64,000 nucleotides of DNA from Heliocybe sulcata. Lineage: Eukaryota; Basidiomycota; Agaricomycetes; Gloeophyllales; Gloeophyllaceae. Below the pieces are notes generated by a model. The model was not told where the DNA came from. It did not search any database and was given only the letters and a program-made list of their open reading frames with translations. This document shows positions 22,593-34,988 of the stretch, piece by piece. The translations under genes were made by a program, and so were the position numbers. The stretch lies in contig ML213517.1 of NCBI GenBank assembly GCA_004369045.1, forward strand, positions 316,757 through 380,756, read 5' to 3'. The number at the start of each line of letters is the position of its first letter. The first letter of the stretch is position 1.

Positions 22593-25500
22593 ACTTGAAT
22601 AGTTCTTGCGGGCTGGGAGATAGGTCTCCAGATTATTCTTATACTTGGATGGATTGCCTTTGTTCTTGGTGTACTTTATGTCACTTCTAGTTTGGGGTGT
22701 ATGACAATTAATTGCTGCGAGGGGATTGCAGTGAATCACTCTTTTACACGAACGAGGAACATACTGCGTGGAACACAAGAAGTACTTCACAAGGTGGTGA
22801 ATATTGAGGCATGTGCTAGGTCCCTAGCGTATATCGAGCATGGACGACCGCTCTCCTCGGCGCAATTCGGGCACCGCCGGCATACTTCTTCGGCCATGTC
22901 GTACTCGTTTTTATTAGACGAGACGACTCCAAATCTCAATATTGTTTCTCTTGCTCGCTCACACATTTGGATGATTCCTTCTACCGACTGTCTATTGCGA
23001 AGGCGAGCACATCCCTTACTGGGAGCATCAACTTCGCAGAAGATTTTCTTTGACTCCGTCTTTGGTTCTGTTCGACTTGCGGTGTACAGCTGAGCCCTCT
23101 TGAGCTCACGCTCACCAAAAATCCGCACGTTCTGCTCACTGTGAGACTGCCCCCACGAAAACTGTGGGCACTGCCATCGTCGATTTCCTCTACGGAGCTA
23201 TTCAACCAGGTGGCAGGTGATCCGTCCAGAACGTTCACTGGCTACCGTTAATCCGGATGTCCTTTCCCGACAACTTGACTAGATGGACTCCGACGAGGAC
23301 GCCAGGTCGTCACCAGATCTCTTCAAGCAACTTGGGACTACACTACTCGACTCGGGCCCAAACCGCAGTAAGCATTTTGAAGGATGTCGGCTGGTTCGAA
23401 CCCGCGGCTGTCAGGACCCCACCCAATTACGATGATGAATTCCAGGAATAGCGAGTCAACTTGAAGTTTTGGCACCAGTCCTCTCTGTCTCCGTCGCTCT
23501 CCTCCAGTTCGATTCGGGCATTATTGAAATCAATTTTCACCGACTTACTTCCGTACGTTCATCTGCCGGAACTATACTTAGGCTCTACCCCTTACCATAC
23601 GCATTCCATGATCCCCCGTCGGTGTCACTGTAGGCAATCAGAGCCTGGCAGATGATAGATCGGCATTTCAAGAGGTGCCGACCGCACCAACAGTTCGATG
23701 CCAGCGCAACGTCCCTGGGCTTCGGACTCTGCCTAACACCTATCAGCTCGGTATCACCGATTCGATCATACGCTCCGAACAGAGTTGGGCTATGAAAAGC
23801 ATCCAGTGGAATAGAGCCAGTCCGGTCGATCGAAGAGCATAAGGCCACTCGTGCCATTGGCGTTCGGAAGTGAGATGGTAAGTGTTATTGCCAGACTCAG
23901 GGTCGCAGTCAAAGCTTAACCGCAATACAACAGCACCGTAAGTCCTTTAGACACGGTCCTTGGCCGTTCGGGGTCGGACAAACACCTAGTTAACTGCGCC
24001 CCGGCTCTGATCTGGTTCCGTGGACCAGGGAATCATCAGTACCCGGCAGCCCCTCCGTGTACCTATATGGCCCGTGCAGGTACATAGATGGCAGCAGGGC
24101 ACTGATCTTCCTCCTGATTCATAAGTACGTCCATATCAATGTTTGCGGTTCCTGGGCCTCTGGAATGAACAGAAGACTGGCGGAACAGCCCTTGATGTTT
24201 GTGATCGCCGCGCTCTCCGCATCACAAGGCAGACCATCAAGCACCCAACACCCTGCATACCGGGATCAGCGGTCTTGAGTGTTCTGCTTGGGGTCATACT
24301 CCTCTGATGCGGCTTGAAGTAAGTTTCTTTGCGCCTATCTGGCCTTTTCCTAGTTCATCCTAGGTGAATTTTAATCGCAGGCTTGGAGGCATCCATTCCA
24401 GATTCAAGGTTGAAATCTGCGGACGACGTGTAGCCCTGCGCCTCGTAATCCCCAAGTTGCGGTGCCACCGTGGGTTGAGATCGCGCTGAAAATGCGACTT
24501 CACGACTTCACAGCATTTCCTCTCACCCAAGCCAGGCGTACCGACTGCGACCTCCCCAGCATTCAGGCTCTGGATTGACGGTCGCTCCCGCTCAGCCCGT
24601 GTAAGTATCAAGCTGAAGATAACTTGAACCCAGAAACCACTACTTCAGCCCGGGTACTCGGTAAACACCGTAACAACGGATGTGACGATTCTGATCCTCC
24701 TGTTAAGGGAACCCTCGGGGTCTGGCGGGGTTTTTTATTGGAGCACCGAGGCATGAATTATATCTGAGATGGATTCAAGGCATGATAGAAGGCATGATAG
24801 CCGCGAGAGCGCATTTGATCCAGCTACCAGCGTTCTTCATCAGGTCTGCACATCAGACGCCTCGGGATTATGGGAAGGTTGCTCGTATGTTCTTGAGGTG
24901 CGAACGCTGGTTCTCATATCTATCGCCCGTAGCTGATACTTACTCGAGCTTCCAGAGGCACTGCTCTTCATGAAGAGTTGCAAGTATAGATCAAGCGCAC
25001 CCACGAAGTCCTTCTACATCGTTCCCATCGCCATTCTCACCAGTGCTAATCCTCACCCATGGCCCCGGACGCTGATATTAAATCCAGGATTAGAGACGCA
25101 GTCGAGGCTATTCCTGCTTCGCGGGATCTCCCCGTCTACATGTCGTAAGCGTCAGCCAGCAATACGAACGAAAGATCAACACTGAAATTGAGCTCACTCC
25201 GCTCAGCCCATCGCAGAAACCAACAGAAGGAAGTCGAGCCAAATCAGCAGCTCCTGATGCCCTCAGAGTGATTCCCATGACTGTTGGCGAGACTTTCTGA
25301 AGATAGCTACGGGCATGCCCTGAAATGCAATTAGGTCCAAAGGGCGGGACCCTTTGCCATATATCAAAGATAGACTCAAGACTACCAGGACTCCGAAGCT
25401 CGACAGAGACAAACGATAGACCGCAACCCAATGGCGAACCTCATCGCAATCCGCGCGCTCGACACAGGCTCGCACGTCCAGTCCAAGCCCATAGACACCT

Positions 25501-26385
25501 GCAGCTACGGCAGCGAACCTCCCCTCCGCCTCTGAAGCTCACCAGCAGCTGCGCCGGTGCCTGAACGTGATGAACAGATCGAACCAATGATGGATCTCAT
25601 GCATACGACGTTATCCGTCGGGGACGTCAAACAGTGCGCCCGAGCCCCCGGGCCCCATCAGCGAGGCAACCAATCACCCATCTGTCATACATAGCCTGCC
25701 AGATTGACAGCACCGTCGACGCCAATTCACCAGCAACAGCGCCGCCGATAATCCGTGCTCTTCTTTATCCACGACCACTGATCCTAGCGTCAAAGTCCGC
25801 CCGGAATGAAGATGTAGACGCAGCTGGACGGTTCTCAATCAGCGCACACCTCTCACCCGTCATATATGCATGCCTGAGGTGCGAAGCATTCACACCAGTC
25901 ATGATTAATGAAGACACCCGCCAAAAGGGTATCGCCCATGCAGACAAGGCCCTTCCACCCGCGATGTAGGACGTGCTCCCATTAGCTGTGAGCCACGAAA
26001 GTGACCGGGTGCTCCAAAAACTCCCACCACGGCCTTCAGTCGCGCGTCTATCTTCCAGCGGGCCAAAATCAGAGGCCCTCTGACAGCACCAGAACAAGCC
26101 CACAACACGTCGATCATCGTACTCGACGTTGCTTGCGAGCCCCCAGTCATCCCGCACTCACCGACGACACCGGAACCCCGCCCACATCTCACTTCGACGC
26201 CCACCCCCACACACCTTAACTGCGCCAGAACAGAACAGAACCCAGGATAAAATTCAGACCACACCCACACACGTAACTTGGAAACCACCCCCGTCTTCCA
26301 GAAATCGTACCTGAACCTAACAATACACTTCGTTCAATTCCACGCTCTGCCTTCCTTCTCTCACCCACCAGCCCTCCCCTCCCAA
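22593..26385. other. Gene-poor region, about 3.8 kb
   Basis: I find no gene I can support. Open frames are short, lack recognisable motifs and cannot be extended over plausible introns. A small minus-strand frame at 22787-23128 with several Cys pairs (CRRCPNCAEESG) is the best candidate but is unsupported. No terminal repeats or transposon proteins were recognised. The stretch separates the polyketide block from housekeeping genes. Confidence 0.5.
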
Positions 26386-27831
26386 TCACAGCGGCTCAAT
26401 ATCCGGGACGGGACCAACGGGCACCACCCTCGTCGGGTTGACCTATATCAGCACGTGAGTACGCATGAAAATGGAACCAGAGGCAGAGCACAGCGGGCCC
26501 GTTAACATCGCCCTCCTGCTCGCGGATCTCAGTCGACCAGGGAACTCACCATCGGATGGCTCCAATAATAATGCGTCTTTATATGCGCAAAGTTCGTCGT
26601 CTCCTTGAACGCGGGGACCGTCCAGTACAGCTGCTTCATCCACCTGCGTCCACACGTGAGTAGAGCAACGTGAAAGCAAGAGGGGAGGAGGGACGCACCG
26701 ATGGATGTTCGGGTACCCGCCGCGGATGGTGCGGATGTTGCATTTAAAGTGGCCGACGTATACCGGGTCGAAGCGGATCTGCGTGTCCTCCCATGAGCGT
26801 CTCGTCTCTCCTCTATCTCCGACAAAGGGACTCACGATGGTGACGAACAAGCGCACGTCCGCCTCTGTCAAGACGCTCCCGTCGGCGATGAGGTAGGTCT
26901 TGCCCTGCAGCATCTTCTCGAGCCGGTCGAGCGAGGCGAAGAGCGGGCGGACGGCTGCTTCGTACGCGCTTTGGGTTTTGGCGAAGCCGGATTTGTAGAC
27001 GCCGTCTAGAGGGGGTTGGTGAGGGGGTGAGAGAGGGGGGATAGGGACGCACTGTTGACTGTATCGTACACCCACGCGTTCACCTCGTCGATCTCCTTCC
27101 TCAGTTGCTCCGGGTACAGATCTACCTTTGCCTTGTCCTCGGGAAGGAGATGGTTGAATGCGGTGTTGAATATCCTGATAATCTCGCTCGACTCGTTGTT
27201 CACGATCGTGTGCGTCTTCTTGTCCCACAACACCGGCACCGTGAACCTACACCAAATTGTACTGAGTCGCGTTTCGCTATAGCGAGCAGCAGACGCACCT
27301 CCCCGAATAATCCGCCTGCGCCTTAAAGTACAGATCTTTGACGTGCTGGGCGCCCTCGACAGGGTCCTTGTCCGCGCCGGGAAAGTCGCCCCCCTCCGCG
27401 CCGGCAAAGGGCCAGCCGTTGTCGCCCATGCGCGGGGAGACGACGGAGACGCCGATGAAGCTCTCGAGGCCTTTGAGCTTGCGCACGATCAGGGCGCGCG
27501 TCGCCCACGGGCACGCGTAGGAGACGTAGAGGTGGTAGCGGTCTGATCATCCATGAGTAGGGTTCGGAGGGAAGAGGAGGGGAGGCTGACCTTTCTGGGG
27601 CTCGAACTGCCCGCCCTTTTCGATTGTATTCCGGAAAGACGAGTCGGCGCGCTTGAACGAGCCGTCCGCCTCTGTCTTCATCCTGCTGATATCCGACTGG
27701 TCTGAAAATTCCGAGGCGTTGCCCATCCTGGTCGTGCGAGTACAGGTGAAAGTCCTTCTGTTGCAAAAGCGCGCTGCTGGTCGAGAAAGCGCGAGAGAGG
27801 CTGCAGCGGGCCTGCTTAAACGCGCGAGCAT
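26386..27831 (-). CDS. Glutathione transferase, ECM4/glutathionyl-hydroquinone reductase type
   Basis: The mature part reads [18 protein letters not shown], then [17 protein letters not shown], the catalytic Cys-Pro-Trp motif of omega-like ECM4/Gto and glutathionyl-hydroquinone reductases. Further motifs are [20 protein letters not shown] (glutathione-site region), [18 protein letters not shown] and [13 protein letters not shown] in the C-terminal helical domain. The protein ends DIEPL, TGA at 26386-26388. Enzymes of this kind reduce glutathionyl-quinones and are common in wood-decay fungi, where they help with aromatic detoxification. Six or so introns; frames join cleanly. The N-terminus is ambiguous: Met at 27831 gives an Arg-rich leader that could target mitochondria, while a later Met in MGNASEFSD gives a cytosolic form. 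Confidence 0.88.
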
Positions 27832-27835
27832 CCAC

Positions 27836-28336
27836 GAGCCTCAGTCATCGCTGCCCGACGCGCTGAGCACTGTCAGACAGAGCTATTACGTCATTGCCAT
27901 TACGCCCTGCGCCACAAAGCCTGGAAAGAGTAAGAGCGATGCCTAATCAAGCTGGATTGAGGAAAGAGCAGTACACGGCGACGCTGGATGGAGTACTTAG
28001 AGCAGGATACACACGCTGATGCATTGCTTAGAAAGGTCAGCGCACTCAGCGACAAATGACGCCATTCCCTACACCTTCGTTATTTCCTCACAAAACGTGA
28101 CTGTACGTGACGCAGACGGCGCCCGAAGGTCGTATCTGTCCGCACGACCATCGCCTGGCAACTCCATTTGAATTGCCCTCTTCTTTTCTTTTCTTTTCCT
28201 TGCCAGATCTGCCCTCATCTGCAGATCGCCCGCCGTTCTGATGCGAACCCGCCCTCGCCTTCTCTTCTGATGCGACGCCCGCCGCTTCTCTCACTTCCAC
28301 CACACAGGAGAACCGCTTGCTCACTTCACCCGGCAT
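27836..28336. other. Intergenic between glutathione transferase promoter and Dus 3' end
   Basis: No gene supported. It includes a polypyrimidine run (cttcttttcttttcttttcc) near 28180. Confidence 0.45.
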
Positions 28337-30082
28337 TCAATCGTCCAGCCACCCCAGCTCGTCCCCCTCCTCTCGGGACTCGCCTTCGTCCTCCTCGTCC
28401 TCCTCTGCCTCATCCCACCCGTCACCCAGAACAGCCGCCCCGCGCCACCGCTGCACCTTAAACCTGAGCAACCGCTCAATCTCGTCCACCGACTTTGTGT
28501 CCCCCAGCCGCGCGCGGAACTTCTGGTACCACGGACGGCGCGCGCTAGAGCACATACAATAGCATAATGTAAGTAGGGTAGGAGTAGGAATAACATGGCG
28601 GAGAATAGAACGAGTGTATGCATGATGACCGCGCGGTGTGCACGAACAAGCCACTAACCAGAATAGCATTCTCTCTCGCTATCAGACCCACGCACCCGAC
28701 GGTCGATATCGCCAGCCCTTACACAAACGACGCAGCACTGAACGGACGAACATCCCCCAGACCACCACCACACCCACCAGAGTAAACAAATCACTCACCA
28801 CCCAAACCCCACAAACCGCCTCACATGCGTCTGCACCTGCCCAAGCGTCACCGTCTCCCCAAACTCGCGACACAGCTCCAAGTATTCGAGCGAGATCAGG
28901 ACAGGGTCGGGCGCGACGCCCGTCTTGTCGAATAGGCTGCGACGAGATGAGTTAGCGGGAGGAAGACGGCGTGCACGGGACACACGCGCAGGTGATGCTG
29001 GGTTGACTACGCCATCTGCAGAGGGTCGACAGCGTACTCAAGAGGAAGAGCGTCTACACGCATTCGTCCCATAAATACGCTAGCCCGCCCGCCCAGCACC
29101 CAACCGCCCAGCCGCCCACCAAACTCAGGAAACGCGAAAAGCACCCAAAGAACCCAACACCAACCAAAAGAAACACGACTCACCACGGGTTCCCCAAAAG
29201 CGTCTCGCCCACCATCACCCCATCCGCCCCCGTCTCCTCCAAATTCCTCTCCACATCCTCATAACACCTCACATTCCCATTGCTCAGCACCGGTATCCCC
29301 AGGCCCCCTTCCCCTTCCCCTTCCCCTTCCTGCCCCTCACCCACCCCCGCGTCTGAATCCCCTCCCTTCAACCGCCTCACCTCCCCCAGCAGCGCCACTC
29401 CCTGCCTCCTCCGCCGCACGCTCGCGTATCTTGCATGCAGCGCCACCCACGCCGCGCCCGCGGCTTCGAGGCGCCGGCCGAGCGCGAGCGTGCTCGGGGC
29501 GGGGTGGCACAGGCGGAGCTTGGCGGAGACGGGGACGGGGAGGGTGTGCGCGAGGGTCGACACTGCCCGGTTAAGGGGGTTAGTTGGTTTATGCGCGGGG
29601 GAGGGAGGGAGGGGAGAGGAAGAGCGCACCGATAGACTCGATCAAGGGCCAATCTTTCTGTCCGAGGAGGTACGCCCCGTAATGCCCGTCCTTCGCGTGC
29701 TGCTGCGGACACCCGAGGTTCAAATCTTCCTTAACCCTCCCCATCAACCCCTCCCCTACCAAAACATCGGCAACGCATACTCACCAACCGCATCCGCCCA
29801 CCCCGCCACCCTCCTCGCCCCCTCCCTCACCGTCTCCGCCTCATTCCCACACAACTGCACCACCACCCCCCTCCCCCTCCCGCCCTCTTGCAACTTGCGA
29901 CTGCACTGCAAATCGCGCAGATGAAAGGCGAGGTAGTCCGGGTCGGAGGAGAGGAGGAGGGGGTCGAGCATCTGCGTGTAGGTGAGGGAGGCGCCGTGCG
30001 TGGTGGTGAGCAGCCGGAAGGGGAGGTCGGAGTGCGAGACCATGGGGGCGGTTATGTGCGTTAGGTCGAGGGTGGGGGGCAT
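28337..30082 (-). CDS. tRNA-dihydrouridine synthase, Dus1-like
   Basis: The start at 30082 gives ITAPMVSHSDLPFRLL, the FMN-binding N-terminus of Dus enzymes, then YTQMLDPLLL and VVQLCGNEAETV. An intron (GTGAGT...AAGGAAG) joins GWADAV to DLNLGCPQQHAKDGHYGAYL, which holds the catalytic Cys and resembles the Dus1 (position 16/17) group more than Dus2-4. Later motifs are SAKLRL, IPVLSNGNV and GADGVMVGETLLGNPW. An acidic low-complexity insertion (GEGQEGEGEGEGG, near 29310) lies between them. The C-terminus has FRARLGDTKSVDEIERLL and an acidic tail ending GWLDD. The enzyme reduces uridine in tRNA with NADPH and FMN. The splicing between FVGFG and RPWYQKF (28.55-28.8 kb) is not fully resolved. Confidence 0.88.
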
Positions 30083-30784
30083 GGGAGGGGTTTGGTGCGA
30101 TGTGGTGGGGAGTGTGCGTCCCGGATGTTCGATTTCAGTAAGGCTCCTCGGGATTGCAGCCTAGCTGTAAGTAGAATACGGACACGATCCACTGGTGAAG
30201 TAGATCGAGAGTCAGTAGGACGAGCAAACAGACAAGACAAAGTGAAAAAGGACCATCCACGCGACTCCATCTGCATCGGACAACGCGTTCAGGTCCCTGT
30301 ATTCACCGCCCGGAGGTATCAAGTATGTATCTCCCCTTGGCCTTGATTATATGGAATTCAAGCGGAAATTTTGCTTCCGTGCACGACGGGATAGCAATAT
30401 TGATGATGTTCGCCCAATATGTCCGCCACGAAAACGGCGCGACTCGGACGCGTTACGCGTTTGACGCGATGATGATCAACCCGCCTAGTCCAACTCCCTC
30501 GTATCATTGATCCCGCCTTCACTCGGCCGCTCGACATCCGAAACAAAACCATCTAAGCTAAACGCACAAACTTCAAACACTCACCCAGACCTCCCACCGA
30601 GTTCCTGGCAAACGGAGATGCACCCCCCACCTCTTGCCAGGCATCAGCACTAAGATATGATACCAATTGATCACCAACGCCACTGTTTCTCTTACGGGGC
30701 TATGCTACGCGACTGGTCATTAATATCCAGCTCGGAACGATGAGCGCGTACCCCTCCCTGTCCCGGTGAAGACTCGCGCACAAC
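30083..30784. other. Divergent promoter region, Dus (-) and membrane protein (+)
   Basis: About 700 bp with no supported gene; the start codons at 30082 and 30785 face away from each other. A bidirectional promoter is expected. Confidence 0.5.
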
Positions 30785-32323
30785 ATGGCGCTCAGCTTGC
30801 TTCGGGTGCGTCTCCCCATCCGCAACTCCACCCCTCATTAACCTAACCCCTCGCAGGACAACATCCTCGGTCTCTGGGTACGTCCCCCCTCCCCTCCCTC
30901 CCTCCCCCTTCCCCAGCCACCTTACCCCACCCCACCACAGCTCGTCACCCTCCTCTACGGCATCCACCTCGTCCTCTTCCTCGCCTCCACCTACACCATC
31001 CTCGCCCCTTCGGGCGCTACCTCCTCTTCACCGCCGTCCTCCTCTTCGCCTGCGCCACCACCCAGATGGTGTGCACCGTCCTCACCATGGATCTCTCGGG
31101 CGAGGTTCCCATTCGGTCGATTATCGCGCTGCGGGTGGGGGTGGGGGAGGGGAGGGGAAGAGGGATGGCGGCGGCAGAGGTGGACCCGCAAAAGCTACTG
31201 GACGAGAAGAACTTTGCAAACTTGATAATCTGCGTGGAATACGCGGTGACAGTTCTCGGCGTATTAATCACAGACGGGCTCCTCGTAAGTCCTCCACCCT
31301 CCCCTTCACTTGTATAGCTGAAGAAGGACCGAGGCAGATCTGGCGCTGCTACATGGTCTGGGCGCGCCAATGGAAAGTCGTCGTCGTCCCCATCCTCCTC
31401 CTAGTAGCCGGCTCAGGTTTGTCTTTCCCTCCCTCCTCCCTCCCTCTCCCCTCCTTTTCTCGTCCCTCCCATACAGTCATAGGCTTCTCCATCGCCGCCA
31501 TCGCCACCAAAATGTACCACCTCCGCGCGCACGCCCCGCCCTCCGCGCCCCTCCCCTCCCCGGCTGGACCGACCTGCAAAACCAGATCGCCCTGCTCGCC
31601 GGTGCATCCTACACCATTTACTTCCTAAACAATGTGGCGATCACGACGCTAATAGGTTAGCACCCTTCCTCTTAGTTTCGAGTCGACTTGGATAAATTAA
31701 CGGTGGTGGGGGGATGCAGGCTGGCGGATATGGAGCTCCGCGCGCGGCGTAGAGACGAACAGCTGGAAGCGGTACATGTTCATCTTGCTCGTCATGTACG
31801 TCTTTCTCTACCCGCTTGCCTCAGGCCCATGCTGACAGAGTGCGTGGTGGCAGCGTCGAATCCGGGGCGCTGTACGCGCTCTCACTATTCGTGCTAGCAA
31901 TCCTGTGCTGGGTGAACAGCCCCGTCTGGGTGCGTACCCCCTTGCCATCTCCACAGAGCAAAGGGTGAACGTAAATGGAATCCACACAGGGCTTCTTCGA
32001 AGACCTCGCCAACGGCCTCGCAGTACGTCTCCTCCCCCCTCCTCCCTCCCCTCCCACTTCTTACCCACAAAACCCCCCCCTAGGGCATCATCCCAACCCT
32101 CGTAATCGTCCTCGTCGGGCTGAACCGCGACCACGCGACGCTCCCGCCGCTCGAGTTCCGGCGGGTGGACACGGGGCTGCATGTTGATTTGGAGATGGAC
32201 TTGGATGTGGAGTCGGTGCAGAAGGGGAAGGGAAGGGGTGGGGTGGGCGAGGAGTCGGATGGGACGGCGTATGAGAGGGGGAGTAGTTTGGGGAAGGCGG
32301 AGGAGGGGGAGGAGATGAGATGA
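30785..32323 (+). CDS. Multi-pass membrane protein, uncharacterised basidiomycete family
   Basis: The start ATG at 30785 gives MALSLLR; short introns follow, and then helices LVTLLYGIHLVLFLAS, RYLLFTAVLLFACATTQMV, FANLIICVEYAVTVLGVLI, VVVVPILLLVAG, VIGFSIAAIATKMY, NQIALLAGASYTIYFL, KRYMFILLVMVESGALYALS and GIIPTLVIVLVGLNRDHATL can be read. A conserved IWRCYMVWARQWKV loop is typical of a large mushroom-specific seven-helix family close to DUF6534/DUF6533 proteins. The tail is acidic and Gly-rich and ends EEGEEMR, TGA at 32321-32323. Function unknown. Exon edges between 30.8 and 31.0 kb are uncertain because exons are very short there. Confidence 0.75.
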
Positions 32324-33740
32324 GATGGGGTGGTGGTTGGTTGGTTTGGTGTGTGTATACTGATAGGGTCTTGTTATGCTATTGGGCGTGGATTTTGCCC
32401 TTCGTGTCGCGATTCGAGGAGGGAGCAGACGCTGGAGCTTGTTTTATTGGCGAGAAGCGACCCAGGACAGTAATGACGAATTTAGCAGTAAGTTTGAGGA
32501 GGTGCAGCGTCAGATATGCGAGTGCTTGGATCGGTGAGATGGAAATGAGCGAAGCTAGGGATGGGAGTAGGTACCCAGCGGGCATCATATGCTGTGAGGG
32601 CGTCTGCAGGCAACTCAGGCGAGCACATTTGACTATTTCATGCCTGTCCTGACGATGTTCCCCGATCTTTCGGAGTCTTGGACAATTTGACGCACTTGTG
32701 CACGAAGAGTGAATGCAGGGATGTAGGCGACATGCCCGCTGCCGCAAGTTCCGTTTGCTATAACGAAGTCATGTAACCTGCGGCGCGATGAAGGCGACAA
32801 AGTCCCTTCTCCATGGTGCTGGTACAAAGTAACAAGATAGACAGGATGATGATCAGGCTGTGGCCTGGTGCGAATTCGTATATGACGCTGGGCAATCGCC
32901 ATGCTGACGGATTCCGCATGTCTCTGTCAGGATCTACTCTTCATCATCTCGAGAAACCGCGATTGATATACGTATACGTGCCTGAGTCGGAGCAACGACA
33001 CCCGTTCGTTGGGTGGATAACAATGAACAATTCTGAAGCTTGAAGCCGAGGAGAAGCCCTGCGCGCAGTACGAACCGAGCTGGAAGCTCTACAGGTATGC
33101 GCTGTGGAGGCAGATTCGGAGCGAAAGTTTGTGCAGACAGAAACCTGGTTCAATCGCATGATTTGATACGACCTGACCTAACCTTCATCGCATGTCAGCA
33201 CAGACCGTCGACATGCATAGCAATCTGACCGGAGTTTGTTAAGTGACGCATGTTCGTTCCGAGTCCTGAGGCATCCTCGTTCGTTCGGCTCCCAAGGAAA
33301 GCAGACCCTGGCAGGCCTTGAACAGCACTGCCATCCTATGACGAAGCCGGTCCGTCATGGACTAAAAGCAGCGCACCTACACGCGCCCACAATTGAGACC
33401 TGGCCGGGTGTATCAGGATAAAGACCAAAGACGGATACCACGCAGTGTCAGAGCCCGAAGACTCATTGTTCTAAATGCATGCATAGTGATACTAGCTCTG
33501 CATGCTGAACGCCGCGCAGCTACCTTGGTAACACGCATAGAGTGTAAGAATAGCACTCGAGCCTTTATCTTTGCACAGCTTCATTGCTTTCACTGCAGGT
33601 CTGCGAGCCTTATTAGCATTCAATGGCGACAAGGACTGCTCGGATCCCTTCCTGACGCACCTCTCACGGCTGTCTCTCATCCAGCACTAGCTTCATCTCC
33701 ACCCACGGCCGGCCGCTTATTGGAGGAGCTCGAGGTCTAT
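32324..33740. other. Intergenic, about 1.4 kb
   Basis: No gene supported. Open frames are short on both strands and none carries a recognisable motif. Confidence 0.45.
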
Positions 33741-34236
33741 ATGTCGTCCTCGGAGAGTCTGGCTTGGCTTCTGCTCATACCGCTCTGCTACGGGATATGC
33801 GTCGTGCTCGAGATTCTGTTCCCCACGAGGATACTTCGAAAATATCAGACAGCCCAAGAACGGCGGACAGTCCGGACCCACAGTGAGTAGAATCGCCCAC
33901 TTGAGCTGGAACATCACAAGAATTCATGTGGGTTTGACGACAGGAGTTACGCAAGTTGCTGTAAGACATGAAGATGGCCATTCAAGCCAAGCACAATCCA
34001 GAGCAGCGGCAAATCTAAGACGGCTACGCCGTATCGCAGCATGGCTAGGTGCCGGCTTGCTCCAGTGGCCTACCAGCCTGCACAAGCCCATCGTGTGGGT
34101 ATGGGCGGCTGTACGAAAGGGAAAAGCTCCAGGAAGATGGTGCGAGGTGAGAGCGTCGCAGCCTTCCGTCCGAACACATGCCGATAGACGTCGAATCCGC
34201 ATTAGGCCTTGCAGCATGGAAGAGGAGAGAGCATAG
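33741..34236 (+). CDS. Small putative membrane protein, two exons
   Basis: Exon 1 (33741-33882) reads MSSSESLAWLLLIPLCYGI then CVVLEILFPTRI, a hydrophobic N-terminus, and stops at a perfect donor (GTGAGTAG). The acceptor GACGACAG ends at 33943. Joining keeps the frame and opens an exon with SQAQSRAAANLRRLRRIAAW, GAGLLQWPTSLHKPIVWVWA and a basic C-terminus, TAG at 34236. The result is about 144 residues with one or two membrane segments. It is not a family I recognise. Support comes from the splice-compatible frame only, so it could still be chance. Confidence 0.4.
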
Positions 34237-34988
34237 GTCAGTCTGACGCTCTGCAAGAAGCTCCGGTTGGCTATGCGATAGAATTGGTGCCGATCCAGGA
34301 GGACGGTCGGTGTCGCAAGGTATAGCTGCACAGCAGCATCGATACACACATGTACTAGGATTCTTCCCTCCTGGTCGCCGCGCGTCTTGTTATACGTATA
34401 AACCAGTGTACATTTGCCAATATGCTCTGAAGACTGGCTAGAGTTCAGAGTTATCGCCCAAGTAGCCATGTTGTATTTCCCGCGTCTCCCAGGTTGCGAA
34501 GATAGCGCCTCCAGAGTAGGCAAGGGCTGTAATGGAATGCGTGTTATCAGTTCTCGCCGCAGAAGGCTGTTTGAATGCGACCTGGCGTTCTATAATCGAC
34601 GTGTTGTCTGAGAGCGCCCCAGCATGCACGTCCGCGTAGTCTTGTACAGAGCAGAATTTTCGAGGGCAGGGTTCCATGCATGGGTGCGCAGCGCCGCAGT
34701 TATCGTCCGAATCGGAGCTGGTCGGGCGGCTCTGATTGGGCCTGAACGTCGCAAAGGTGGTTACTGAGCTGTGCAATGATCCAGCGGGACTGATACAGCA
34801 AGTAGGCTTTACTAGAGACATGTGCCTTGAAGCTGAAGCTACGCAAGCGATTCCAGTGGTCGAGACGGAACATCCAAGGTGATTTCCAGACAGAATTGAT
34901 GCACTGACAGGCCCGAGTGAGAGAGGTTTAACAACCAAGAACAGGATGAAGATACAGCGTGTATAGATACAAATCCGAATAGAGTCCG
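34237..34988. other. Intergenic; one long unsupported minus-strand frame
   Basis: A 191-codon minus-strand frame runs from 35013 to 34438 and overlaps the 3' end of the next gene. Its composition looks random apart from a hydrophobic N-terminus, so I do not call it. Nothing else seen. Confidence 0.4.

Noticed and set aside
22787-23128. Small minus-strand frame with paired Cys (CRRCPNC)
   Set aside because: It is a single short frame with no splice-supported extension; the Cys spacing alone is not enough for a zinc finger call.
23380-23410. tRNA-like B box (ggttcgaacccg)
   Set aside because: The T-stem does not pair beyond three positions and no A box or acceptor stem is found at the right distance.
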